DNA from: Desulfospira joergensenii DSM 10085
Lineage (GTDB): Bacteria > Desulfobacterota > Desulfobacteria > Desulfobacterales > Desulfobacteraceae
NCBI RefSeq assembly: GCF_000420085.1
Contig: NZ_ATUG01000002.1
Location: 310,001-374,000, forward strand
DNA length: 64,000 bases
Direction: 5' to 3'
In this document: one piece after another, positions 28,541-35,899 of the stretch
How positions within the stretch are numbered: the first letter of the stretch is position 1
How the letters are laid out: the number at the start of each line of letters is the position of its first letter
Position numbers and translations under genes: made by a program
Notes under the pieces: model-generated
Seen by the model: only the letters and a program-made list of their open reading frames with translations
Database searches by the model: none
Told to the model about the DNA's origin: nothing

Positions 28541-29026
28541 ATGAGAAAGATAAGGCAGGCCACAATTCAGGAGGCCGGAATTCTGGCGGATCTGATCCAA
28601 AGGGCAAACCGCCCCGTGGCCGGGATGTTCAATATCAACCGGGAAAATACCCCCACCCACCCTTCATTCTGCACCGGGGAATGGATTGAGCAGGGGGTTG
28701 ACCGGGGAGAAACCTATTTTATTCTGGAAAAAGACCGGTTTCCCGTGGGATGCGTGGCCTGCGAATTTCCGGAAAAGAGTCTGGCCTATCTGAACCGGCT
28801 GGCGGTTCTTCCCGAGTTTCAGAACCAGGGAATGGGAAGGAGCCTAGTCGATCATATCATTTCCCTTGCCGCAGACCAAGGGGTCAAAAAACTGAGTATC
28901 GGTATTATCGCCGGGCATTCCACGTTAAGAAAATGGTATGAAAAGATAGGGTTCCGGGTCTATGAAAAGAAGATTTTTGCCCATCTGGTTTTTGATGTGC
29001 TGCTGATGGAATATAGGATCCAATAA
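28541..29026 (+). CDS. GNAT family N-acetyltransferase
   Basis: 161 residues with one GNAT domain. The acetyl-CoA loop is LPEFQNQGMGRSLVDHII (Q/RxxGxG/A), preceded by the beta-strand YLNRLAVL and followed by GHSTLRKWYEKIGF. Substrate not inferable. It lies 40 bp before a D-2-hydroxyacid dehydrogenase gene in the same direction. Confidence 0.85.
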   Translation: MRKIRQATIQEAGILADLIQRANRPVAGMFNINRENTPTHPSFCTGEWIEQGVDRGETYFILEKDRFPVGCVACEFPEKSLAYLNRLAVLPEFQNQGMGRSLVDHIISLAADQGVKKLSIGIIAGHSTLRKWYEKIGFRVYEKKIFAHLVFDVLLMEYRIQ

Positions 29027-29066
29027 TTTTTGCCAGGAGAAAGACCTTTTTTAAAGGAATAAGACC

Positions 29067-30056
29067 ATGGAAAAATCAAAAACAATACTGATTACCCGGC
29101 AGTATCCGGATATTGGGATTGATCTTCTCAAGGATCAGGGGTTTCATTTGAAGTTCTGGCCCATGGAGCGGCCCATGACCCCGGAGGAACTGGTTGAGCA
29201 TGCCCAGGACTGTGATGCCGTTCTTTGCACCCTGACCGAGAAGATAGACAAGACCTTTCTGGACAGATCTTCCCACCTGGACATGATCTCCCAGTTTGCC
29301 GTGGGCTTTGACAATATCGATGTGGACCATGCCACCCGCCTGGGGATTCCCGTGGGATATACCCCGGATGTCATGACCGAGGCCACCACCGACATCGCAT
29401 TCGGCCTGATGATTGCCACGGCCCGGAAAATGGTTTTCAATCACAAGAAAATCCTCAGGGGAGAATGGGGATCCTTTACACCCAAGGATCATCTGGGAAT
29501 GGAACTCATGGGCAAGACCCTGGGAATTTTCGGCATGGGCCGGATCGGCATGAAAATGTCCCTGAGGTGCCGGGGCGCCTATGACATGGATATCCTATAC
29601 TGCAGCAGAAATCCCTATCCCGAAGCCGAAGAGAGGCTCAATGCAAGGCGTGTGGATTTTCATCAGCTTCTGGCCCAAAGCGATGTGGTCTCCGCCCACT
29701 GCCCCCTGACCCCGGAGACCCGGGGGATTTTTAACGGGGAGGCCTTCAGCCGGATGAAATCTTCGGCCATCTTCATCAACACGGCCCGGGGACCGGTCCA
29801 TAACGAACCGGAGCTGATCCGGGCCCTGGAGTCCGGGGAAATCTGGGGGGCCGGCCTGGATGTCACAGACCCCGAGCCCATGGACCGGGACAATCCGTTG
29901 CTGTCCATGGAAAATGTCTGCGTCCTCCCCCATATCGGCTCGGCCACCCAGGAGGCCAGGGACGGCATGTCCAGGCGGGCAGCAAAGAACATCATCGAAT
30001 TCTACCGGACCGGTTCCATGCCCCATATGGTAAATCCTCAAGTATTGGAAAAATAA
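29067..30056 (+). CDS. D-isomer-specific 2-hydroxyacid dehydrogenase
   Basis: A 329-residue NAD(P)-dependent oxidoreductase, nearest to glyoxylate/hydroxypyruvate reductases. Dinucleotide motif [11 protein letters not shown]; catalytic Arg in [10 protein letters not shown], Glu in DVTDPEPMD, His in [10 protein letters not shown]. Complete domains and normal length. It lies 16 bp before a proline-racemase-superfamily gene, so both may act on the same imported hydroxy- or amino-acid derivative; this is inference. Confidence 0.9.
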   Translation: MEKSKTILITRQYPDIGIDLLKDQGFHLKFWPMERPMTPEELVEHAQDCDAVLCTLTEKIDKTFLDRSSHLDMISQFAVGFDNIDVDHATRLGIPVGYTPDVMTEATTDIAFGLMIATARKMVFNHKKILRGEWGSFTPKDHLGMELMGKTLGIFGMGRIGMKMSLRCRGAYDMDILYCSRNPYPEAEERLNARRVDFHQLLAQSDVVSAHCPLTPETRGIFNGEAFSRMKSSAIFINTARGPVHNEPELIRALESGEIWGAGLDVTDPEPMDRDNPLLSMENVCVLPHIGSATQEARDGMSRRAAKNIIEFYRTGSMPHMVNPQVLEK

Positions 30057-30072
30057 ACCAGGGAGAAATGGC

Positions 30073-31101
30073 ATGCATTCATCGAAAATCATCCATACGG
30101 TCTCCTGCCATGCCGAAGGAGAAGTCGGGGACGTAATCGTGGGGGGGGTGGCCCCGCCGCCGGGGGAAACCCTGTGGGAACAGTCCCGGTGGATCGCAAA
30201 GGACAAGAGTCTGCGCAATTTCATGCTCAACGAACCCCGGGGAGGAGTATTCCGCCATTTCAACCTTCTGGTGCCCCCCAAAAATCCCGACGCCCAGATG
30301 GGCTGGATCATCATGGAGCCCGAGGACACCCCGCCCATGTCCGGGTCCAACTCCATCTGCGTGGCCACGGTTCTCCTGGAAACCGGGATTCTGCCCATGA
30401 CCGAGCCCCAAACTTTGCTCACCCTGGAGGCCCCGGGCGGATTGATTAAGGCCAAAGCAGACTGTTCCAACGGCCGGGTGAAGCGAATGACCATTTTCAA
30501 TGTACCTTCCTTTGTCCACCGGCTGGATGCATCCCTGGAGGTGGAGGGGATCGGAACCCTGACGGTGGATACAGCCTATGGGGGGGATTCCTTTGTGATC
30601 GCGGATGCTTCGGATCTGGGATTTGACCTTGTCCCGGATGAGGCCCGGGACCTGGTGGAGACGGGCATTAAAATCACCAATGCCGCCAATGAGCAGCTGG
30701 GGTTTTTCCATCCGGAAAACCCGGACTGGGCCCATATCTCCTTCTGCCAGATGGCTGCCCCCCTGACAGAGGAGAAAGGGGTTCTCAAGGGAAAGAACGC
30801 CGTGGCCATCCAGCCGGGCAAGCTGGACCGCTCCCCCACGGGCACGGGATGTTCCGCCCGCATGGCCGTCCTGGCCCAAAGGGGCATGCTCAAACCCGGG
30901 CAGGAGTATATCGGGGAATCCATTATCGGATCCAGATTCCTCTGCCGCCTGGAAAGCCTGACCAAGGTCGGAGACCTGGATGCCGTTCTCCCGTCCGTTT
31001 CGGGCCGGGCCTGGATCACCGGCACCCACCAGCACATGCTGGACCCGACAGATCCCTGGCCCGAAGGGTATAAGATCTCTGATACCTGGCCGAAAATTTG
31101 A
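30073..31101 (+). CDS. Proline racemase superfamily protein (Ser/Thr variant)
   Basis: 342 residues, complete. Superfamily members include proline racemase, 4-hydroxyproline epimerase and trans-3-hydroxyproline dehydratase, which use two Cys or a Cys/Thr pair. Here the first site reads [10 protein letters not shown] (Ser where MCGH is usual) and the second [13 protein letters not shown] (Thr where DRSPCGTG is usual). The other conserved blocks ([30 protein letters not shown]) remain. The Thr favours a dehydratase rather than a racemase. Operon partner: the hydroxyacid dehydrogenase 16 bp upstream. Confidence 0.85.
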   Translation: MHSSKIIHTVSCHAEGEVGDVIVGGVAPPPGETLWEQSRWIAKDKSLRNFMLNEPRGGVFRHFNLLVPPKNPDAQMGWIIMEPEDTPPMSGSNSICVATVLLETGILPMTEPQTLLTLEAPGGLIKAKADCSNGRVKRMTIFNVPSFVHRLDASLEVEGIGTLTVDTAYGGDSFVIADASDLGFDLVPDEARDLVETGIKITNAANEQLGFFHPENPDWAHISFCQMAAPLTEEKGVLKGKNAVAIQPGKLDRSPTGTGCSARMAVLAQRGMLKPGQEYIGESIIGSRFLCRLESLTKVGDLDAVLPSVSGRAWITGTHQHMLDPTDPWPEGYKISDTWPKI

Positions 31102-31385
31102 AATCTTAACCGCCCATTCGGCCGGAATCGGTTCTGAGGGAATTGATAGGGTGAGGAATAGCAGGATTGGATATCCGGCGGTTGGAAACTGCGGCTCCGC
31201 AGCGGGCAGAATTCCAACAGGCTCTACATTCCGCCCCGCGAAAGGCTGAAAACTCGCTGACGCTCAAACAGGCCCCCCTTTTGCCGCTCCGCTCCATCAA
31301 GAGCCTGTAAGGAATCCCCCGCGATATCTCCGCCACAGTCCCCAACCGGAGAGAAGAACTTATCAGGCTGCTGTTCAAAGATCGA
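31102..31385. other. Non-coding boundary of the accessory island
   Basis: About 280 bp after the racemase-like gene. No convincing ORF, no attachment-site duplicate that I could find. It contains a short CTGCGG/CCGCAG hairpin near 31191 and should contain the rest of the integrase gene if that were intact, but no integrase-like translation was seen in any frame. Confidence 0.5.
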
Positions 31386-31615
31386 AACACCAGGACGGTT
31401 CTGGGGTGACAGGGCAACATTTTTTTCCACGGCAAGCCAGGTTAAAAATCGTTCTACTTTCTTTTCTCCCCTGTGCAGGTCTGCCCTGGATTTCATATTG
31501 TGAAAAAGAATGAATCTTTTAATCCAGTCGCAATAGATCCTTTCTGTATGAATGGACTAGTGCCTTACTCTCATCAAGCCCCGGATCGGCTCCAGTATTT
31601 TTTTTCTTTTGGCAT
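31386..31615 (-). pseudogene. intI: Integron integrase relic (N-terminal part)
   Basis: The minus strand reads M-P-K-E-K-K, then (after a slip in an A8 run near 31597) ILEPIRGLMRVRH, stop, SIHTERIYCDWIKRFILF, HNMKSRADLHRGEKKVERF, LTWLAVEKNVALSPQNR. This is the core-binding N-terminal domain of integron integrases: compare their usual H-Y-S-x-R-T-E-x-x-Y-x-x-WIKRFILFH and FLTHLAVExxVxASTQNQ. The conserved Tyr after RH is a TAG stop (31557-31559). Only about 75 of about 320 residues are present; the catalytic domain is absent. Frameshift, stop and truncation make it dead. Confidence 0.85.
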
Positions 31616-31738
31616 TGACATTTATCAATTTCGGCAGGTAATTCTATGAAGGTAAAGTTACCTGATAATAGGCTATGTTGCAAATTATCAGGTAACTTTG
31701 ACATGATAATCAATGGTTAAATGCCATAAGGTGAATTC
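31616..31738 (+). promoter_or_regulatory. attI-like region between integrase relic and first cassette
   Basis: It holds a 16-bp perfect inverted repeat AAAGTTACCTGATAAT (31654-31669) / ATTATCAGGTAACTTT (31684-31699) with a 14-nt spacer, about 40 bp upstream of the integrase start. A core-site match GTTAAAT (GTTRRRY, 31716-31722) marks the likely cassette junction. AAGGTGA is the ribosome site of the first cassette gene. The repeat could be a repressor operator or part of attI. Confidence 0.55.
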
Positions 31739-31975
31739 GTGTTTGCATCAGAAGAACTAAACTCAATTCTCAAGGCTGAATTAGAACGAGGCAACAAAGT
31801 ATCTGAAGAATCGGCATGGCCACCAAAATGTCGAAAACTTGTTATCCTTAAGGATAGATTTCATAAACCATATGAAACGCAAAGTTTAGATTTTCGCGTC
31901 ATAAATGATAGACACTATTGGTATGCAGAATATAATTCAAATAACGGAGCAGAGTGTTTAGCATGCGGATTTTAA
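31739..31975 (+). CDS. Hypothetical protein, integron cassette 1
   Basis: 78 residues from GTG at 31739 (AAGGTGA 6 bp upstream). Family not recognised. Features: acidic N-terminus, a single WPPKCRK segment, aromatic-rich end (HYWYAEYNSNNG) and a C-terminal C-x-x-C (CLACGF) that could bind a metal. AT-rich codon use unlike the genes before 31.1 kb. Lies directly after the attI-like core and before the attC-like site, as expected for a cassette. Confidence 0.6.
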   Translation: MFASEELNSILKAELERGNKVSEESAWPPKCRKLVILKDRFHKPYETQSLDFRVINDRHYWYAEYNSNNGAECLACGF

Positions 31976-32001
31976 ATTATGGAGCAATAATATTTCGCAG
32001 C

Positions 32002-32073
32002 ATTTAACAACTTTCTGCACCTGACCGGTGTTCCGCTGCCGCTCCACACCGCCAGGTGAGAAATACGTTATCT
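32002..32073 (+). repeat. attC-like recombination site
   Basis: Begins with ATTTAAC (fits RYYYAAC, 32002-32008) and ends with GTTATCT (32067-32073, one mismatch to GTTRRRY). The inner arms CACCTGACCGGTGT (32018-32031) and ACACCGCCAGGTG (32046-32058) pair with one unpaired A (32024), the kind of extrahelical base that orients attC folding, and one mismatch. Loop of 14 nt. Length 72 bp is within the attC range. Confidence 0.75.
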
Positions 32074-32083
32074 TCGGAAAGAA

Positions 32084-32533
32084 ATGAAAGACATTACATT
32101 CAAATTGGTCACGGATGAAGATTTGGCATATGTGACTGACATTTCTATAAAATCTTTCCATTCAGATATAGATGTAGGTGCTGAGGTTCTTAAAGGTCCA
32201 CCCGGTTATGATTCTATAGATTTTCATAGAGAAATGTTAAGAGAATCTTCATGTTTTTATAAAATTCTCACCAATCAAAATATAATCGGTGCATTCTGGT
32301 TTATGAAAAAAGGAAAAGAAGAGGCATATGTATACCGTCTATTCATAGAACCAAGCTTCCATAAACATGGGATAGGTCTTAAAATTTTTAAGTTTCTTTT
32401 CCAAAGATTTCCTGAAATAAAAATCTGGCAATTAAAAACGCCAAAATGGAATAAAAGAACAAAACAATTTTACGAAAAAATTGGTTTCAAGATTTCAGAA
32501 GAAACTGAAAGACTTTTCTTTTTTAAAATGTAA
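32084..32533 (+). CDS. GNAT acetyltransferase, integron cassette 2
   Basis: 149 residues, one GNAT domain: YVYRLFIEPSFHKHGIGLKI carries the acetyl-CoA loop (HKHGIG in place of Q/RxxGxG) and NKRTKQFYEKIGFKI the C-terminal part. AT-rich and Lys/Phe-rich, clearly foreign to the surrounding genome. Acetyltransferases are common integron cargo, but nothing here indicates an antibiotic substrate. It starts 10 bp after the attC-like site. Confidence 0.8.
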   Translation: MKDITFKLVTDEDLAYVTDISIKSFHSDIDVGAEVLKGPPGYDSIDFHREMLRESSCFYKILTNQNIIGAFWFMKKGKEEAYVYRLFIEPSFHKHGIGLKIFKFLFQRFPEIKIWQLKTPKWNKRTKQFYEKIGFKISEETERLFFFKM

Positions 32534-32729
32534 AAGTCAAATACCTCCCGTACACTCAGCCTTCTCGGCGCCTATTTTTTATTAGGCGGATTCCTTTTCC
32601 ATTCTTCCTTTAATTTCTATCCCCATTTGAAACGTTTCAAATGGGCGTCGTCCCTGGTTGCGGTATCCCCGGTGGTAGTGTCAAATATTTTTCGCACTTT
32701 TGATTCTGGTCTCAACTCAGTTTCATAAT

Positions 32730-33938
32730 TTAAGCTGCATATTCTTTGTTAATTTTCATTTCTTTTAATAATTCCATATTCAGGTATTTTTTCGATCCCC
32801 ACTTGGTGCCTGCAATATGTCTGAGTCGAGCTCCAACCAGCATAATAGCAGAGTTCCCATCAGGGAAAGCACCCACCACTCGCGTTCGTCTACGGATCTC
32901 TTTCATAATCCTCTCGAGAGGATTATTGGTCCGGATCCTCCGCCAGTGCTTACTTGGAAAATCATAATATGTGAGCGTTTCTAAAATGTTTTTTTCAACT
33001 TTTTCGGCAGCAGATCTGAGTTTTTTCTCTTTTAATTTCAAAACCACAGCCTTTGCCTTTTCAATTGCTGCCTGTTTATCTTCAGAAGCGTGAATAGCCT
33101 TGAGCATTCTGGATACTTCATTCATTTTGCCGCGAGGGACGACACTGAATACATTTCTATAAAAATGAACTGTACACCTTTGCCATTTGGCATCAGGATA
33201 AAAGTCACCCAAGGATTCAACCAGGCCAAGGCAGGCATCACTAATTACGAGTTCAACACCTTTGAGACCCCGTTGCTTTAAATGCTTTAGGAAACCACTC
33301 CAGCCTGCTTTATCTTCTTTGTGGCCTTCCTGGACACCTATTACCTGGCGATATCCCTCCTGGGAAACGCTGACGGCCACGAGGACAGATACATTACGGA
33401 CTTCATTTGCCCAGGTTCTTTTGAGAACAATGCCGTCCAAGTATACATATGGATGATTACCTTCAATCGGCCGGTTCCGCCAGTCTTCTATATGTTTATA
33501 AATCTTTTTGTTCAGATTGCTCACAGTGCCGGGACTGACCCGAGTTCCCCAAAGCGCCTGGGTGATATCTTCAACCCGTCTTACAGACACACCCGCCAGA
33601 TACATCTCTATCATGGCTTCTTCAACTGAAGATTCTCGGCGTTTATACCGTTCGATGATAGCGGTTTCGAATTTCTGTTGTCTCAGCTTAGGCACGTTCA
33701 GTTTAACCTCGCCTGCCTTTGTATGGAGGTTTCTTTGATAATAACCGGCTCGGGTATCAGTTCTGGATTGGGTGCGTTGGTAGCGCTCTGCATTGCAAAG
33801 TTTGTCAGCTTCTGCATCCAACATTTTATTGAGCGTCTCTTCAACTGTGCCTCTTACCATTTCTCCAAGGTGATCTTGAATCTTTGATTCATCAATTTTA
33901 ATGACTTTATCCAGCTTTTGTGTATACTCTTTTTCCAA
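32730..33938 (-). CDS. IS256-family (Mutator-type) transposase
   Basis: 402 residues, complete. DDE residues lie in YLDGIVLKRTW, LVISDACLGLVES and RTNNPLERIMKEIRRR; the C/DxxH-like motif is WQRCTVHFYRNV. Start is TTG at 33936-33938 (GGAG 6-7 bp upstream); no in-frame ATG would leave the N-terminus MEKEYTQKL intact. It catalyses cut- or copy-type transposition of its own element. Its ribosome site lies in one arm of an 11-bp inverted repeat. Confidence 0.95.
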   Translation of the reverse strand: MEKEYTQKLDKVIKIDESKIQDHLGEMVRGTVEETLNKMLDAEADKLCNAERYQRTQSRTDTRAGYYQRNLHTKAGEVKLNVPKLRQQKFETAIIERYKRRESSVEEAMIEMYLAGVSVRRVEDITQALWGTRVSPGTVSNLNKKIYKHIEDWRNRPIEGNHPYVYLDGIVLKRTWANEVRNVSVLVAVSVSQEGYRQVIGVQEGHKEDKAGWSGFLKHLKQRGLKGVELVISDACLGLVESLGDFYPDAKWQRCTVHFYRNVFSVVPRGKMNEVSRMLKAIHASEDKQAAIEKAKAVVLKLKEKKLRSAAEKVEKNILETLTYYDFPSKHWRRIRTNNPLERIMKEIRRRTRVVGAFPDGNSAIMLVGARLRHIAGTKWGSKKYLNMELLKEMKINKEYAA

Positions 33939-34007
33939 GATGGTCTCCTTTCTTGATTATTGTTTTTTCTTGGTCGATTTAACAAATAACCAAGTTGAGA
34001 CCATCTT
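33937..34007 (-). promoter_or_regulatory. Ribosome-site-hiding inverted repeat and internal promoter of the IS256-family element
   Basis: AAGATGGTCTC (33937-33947) and GAGACCATCTT (33997-34007) are perfect 11-bp arms. In a minus-strand transcript entering from outside, they pair and cover GGAG and part of the TTG start. Between the arms, TTGTTA and AATAAT (18-bp spacing on the minus strand) form a promoter whose transcript would lack the 5' arm and stay translatable. Confidence 0.6.
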
Positions 34008-35060
34008 TTCAATTTTTAATTGTGCGAAATTATTTATACGTTATCTCCCCGGTGAGGCCGTTCATAGTTGTAATAGTGCAGCCACTTGTCGAGATCTTCC
34101 TGTAAAGCGGAAACGGACTCATATAGCTTTTTCCGGAAAGCCGTACGGAAAAATTCGTCCAAAATTGTCCTGTTGAATCTTTCCACAAATCCGTTCGTCC
34201 TTGGACTGGCCACCTTTGTTTTCCGGTGATTGATATCATTGAGTTCAAGGAAGATCTCGTACAAATGGATCGTTGGCCGCCCTTTGAATTCCGTACCGTT
34301 GTCTGTAAGGATATTCTCAATACAGATATCGTTCTCTTCGTAAAAAGGAAGAACCCTGTCATACAGGACATCCGCCGCTGTTTCCGGGCGCTTACTGGTG
34401 TATAACTTACCAAAAGCAAAGCTGCCATATGTATCAACAACGGCTTGTAGGTATACCCTGCCAACGCCTTTGAGTCGCCCGACATAAAACGTATCCTGGC
34501 ATAGCAGGTAACCAGAGTAATGGCTTTCCACATTCCGTTCTTTGAACTCAGGATTGGCCTTTTCCAGCAAGCGGATCTGGGTCTCTGTTAATTCAAAATC
34601 TTCAGACAACGACTCTTCAAGCTTTAAGAGGCGTTTGTATTTTGTCTCCATTCCAGCCTTTTTCCAGATATTGCGGATCGTGGTCGCACAGACAGCAAGG
34701 CCTTCAAGAGCGAGCTGATCAGCAATCCGTTGCTGGCCGAAAGCAGGGTTTTCCAATGAAAGTGCAATGATGCGATTTTTGGTGTCTTCAGAAATTTCGT
34801 TAGGGTGTGGTCCTGGGATTGGTGGTCTGTCAATCAAGCCTTCAAATCCATACTCCTGGAAAGATCTTTTGTACTCGTAGAACTGGCTTCGAGATACCTT
34901 GTGCATCTGGCAGGCTTTGGATACGTTCCCCAATTTTTCAGCAAGCTGTAGCAAAGTCAGTCTTTTCTGTGCTAATTTCTTTTTGGCGGTCATAATGCTC
35001 TTCTCCTTTTGGACATATTTTTGATTGGCGTTAAAAATATATCCGAGAAGGCTTATCACC

Positions 35061-35107
35061 GCCACCTCTCACTGGGGATTATTGGAAGGTCCCCAGTGAG
35101 AGGTGGC
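35061..35107. repeat. Perfect 18-bp inverted repeat at the IS481 border
   Basis: GCCACCTCTCACTGGGGA (35061-35078) and its exact complement (35090-35107) around an 11-nt loop. The first 3 bp may belong to the insertion sequence. No T-tract on either strand. If the element is removed, the hairpin follows the cassette-2 stop codon by about 15 bp. Confidence 0.75.
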
Positions 35108-35385
35108 TATGCCTATGGCAATTTCAAACTGTCCGGTAGGATCTTAACTTTTCCATTTAAAAAGAGTATTTGAATAATAATTAGGGCCGCCTCATTCTCC
35201 CGGAGCCAAAGTGGCAGGATCCGGAACCGACGCAGGAATGCACCCCTTGATTTTCCTGCCATCTCTCTCCATTGTCTTAACTGATTAGAAAAATAAGGTA
35301 ATTTCAACTTTCTATTAAATGGCATAGGAGTTGCTTAATCCTAAGGAGTTTGTTTGATCAATCTTAGGCAAAAAGGAGATAAAAA
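35108..35385. other. Island-to-core junction without recognised gene
   Basis: About 280 bp, still AT-rich in its first half. A 70-codon minus-strand ORF (35113-35325) has no recognisable features. The last 20 bp hold AAAAAGGAG, the ribosome site of the next gene. Confidence 0.5.
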
Positions 35386-35763
35386 ATGCCTGCATTACCC
35401 GAAGAAACCAGCAAGGCCTGGGAAAATCATAAGGGCCCGGTTATCCTGACCACGGTCAATAAAGAGAGCATACCCAATTCCATTTATGCTACCTGTGTTT
35501 CCAAATATGATGAAGAAACCCTGGTGGTGGCCAATAATTATTTTTCCAAAACCATGGAAAACATCAAGGCCGGGTCCAAGGCTACGATTCTGTTCATCAC
35601 CGGGGAGAACACATCCTACCAGGTCAAGGGCAGCATTGAATACCATACCCAGGGTCCTTTGTTTGATGATATGAAAAAATGGAACCCTGAAAAACATCCC
35701 GGCCACGGCGCCACGGCGTTGAAAGTCGAAGAGGTCTACAAGGGAGCTGAAAAACTCCTGTAA
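35386..35763 (+). CDS. Pyridoxamine-5'-phosphate-oxidase-fold protein
   Basis: A 125-residue flavin split-barrel protein. Typical order: PVILTTVNKESIPNSIYAT (strands 1-2), DEETLVVANNYFSKTMENIK (FMN-binding turn) and ATILFITGENTSYQVKGSIEY. It probably binds FMN or a related cofactor and may be a small reductase. Good AAGGAG ribosome site. Monocistronic, with a GC hairpin after the stop. Confidence 0.85.
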   Translation: MPALPEETSKAWENHKGPVILTTVNKESIPNSIYATCVSKYDEETLVVANNYFSKTMENIKAGSKATILFITGENTSYQVKGSIEYHTQGPLFDDMKKWNPEKHPGHGATALKVEEVYKGAEKLL

Positions 35764-35768
35764 TTTTT

Positions 35769-35796
35769 TTCCGGGCCCGGATTCCCGGGCCCGGAA
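35769..35796. terminator. GC-rich 12-bp hairpin after the split-barrel gene
   Basis: Perfect arms TTCCGGGCCCGG / CCGGGCCCGGAA with loop ATTC. The T-run precedes rather than follows the stem, so it is not a canonical terminator; it separates convergent genes and may block read-through both ways. Confidence 0.5.
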
Positions 35797-35899
35797 CCAT
35801 AACCGTCTCCAGGACCGACCTTTGGGTCGCCCGAAGAATTGAAGATAGAGATTTTTGTAAGAGCCGGAGCTCTGTATCCTGAACCATATCAAATCCGGA

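Larger units (their letters stand above)
31386..32547 (+). mobile_element. Decayed integron: integrase relic, attI-like site, two cassettes, attC
   Basis: Four parts fit the integron plan: an integrase N-terminus reading leftward, a divergent intergenic stretch with a GTTAAAT core match, cassette-like AT-rich genes reading rightward, and a 72-bp attC-like palindrome between them. The second cassette's own attC is not visible; an IS481-family element starts 15 bp after its stop codon. No functional integrase exists in the window, so the cluster is now passive. Confidence 0.75.
32675..34045 (-). mobile_element. IS256-family insertion sequence with 9-bp target duplication
   Basis: 1371 bp. Direct repeats TCCCCGGTG flank it at 32666-32674 and 34046-34054. 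Terminal inverted repeats are imperfect: GTAGTGTCAAATATTT then TTCGCAC at the left, GATAACGTATAAATAATTT then CGCAC at the right, with a subterminal GGTCTCAACT in both. Intact transposase gene inside, so it may still be mobile. Confidence 0.93.
32582..34993 (-). pseudogene. IS481-family transposase, interrupted
   Basis: ATG at 34991-34993 with AAGGAG upstream. N-terminal helix-turn-helix (LTLLQLAEKLGNVSKACQMH) and DDE core: DTFYVGRLKG, ILTDNGTEFKG, SPRTNGFVERFNRT. The 5' part ends at YNYERPHRG, then enters the IS256-family end (DNV, stop). The remaining codons continue beyond the inner element at 32674-32582: HRG, then YRNQGRRPFETFQMG to ESA, TAA. Removing the inner element and one 9-bp repeat restores a 343-residue protein with no other lesion, so the insertion is recent. 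Confidence 0.92.
32548..35063 (-). mobile_element. IS481-family insertion sequence, split by an IS256-family element
   Basis: Ends share CAGCCTTCTCGG / TAAGCCTTCTCGG (32558-32568 region and 35043-35053 complement). ACCTC flanks both ends (32543-32547, 35064-35068) and may be the target duplication, but the outermost few bases of the two ends do not match, so the exact borders are uncertain by several bp. Without the inner element it is about 1.13 kb, a normal IS481 size. Confidence 0.75.

Noticed and set aside
31106..31435. 109-codon minus-strand ORF overlapping the integrase relic
   Set aside because: Its start lies in the wrong frame of the relic and the product shows no integrase or other motif.
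32622..32645. 24-bp perfect palindrome CCCATTTGAAACGTTTCAAA...
   Set aside because: Lies within the C-terminal codons of the IS481 transposase, so coding constraint explains it sufficiently; it could still be a subterminal transposase site but nothing supports that.
32064..34045. Shared 10-mer ATACGTTATC at the attC right end and the IS256 right end
   Set aside because: The IS256 border is fixed independently by the 9-bp target duplication; the shared 10-mer is most simply chance, as the remaining bases do not match.
35113..35325. 70-codon minus-strand ORF after the IS481 element
   Set aside because: No domain, no ribosome site, located in sequence that looks non-coding.
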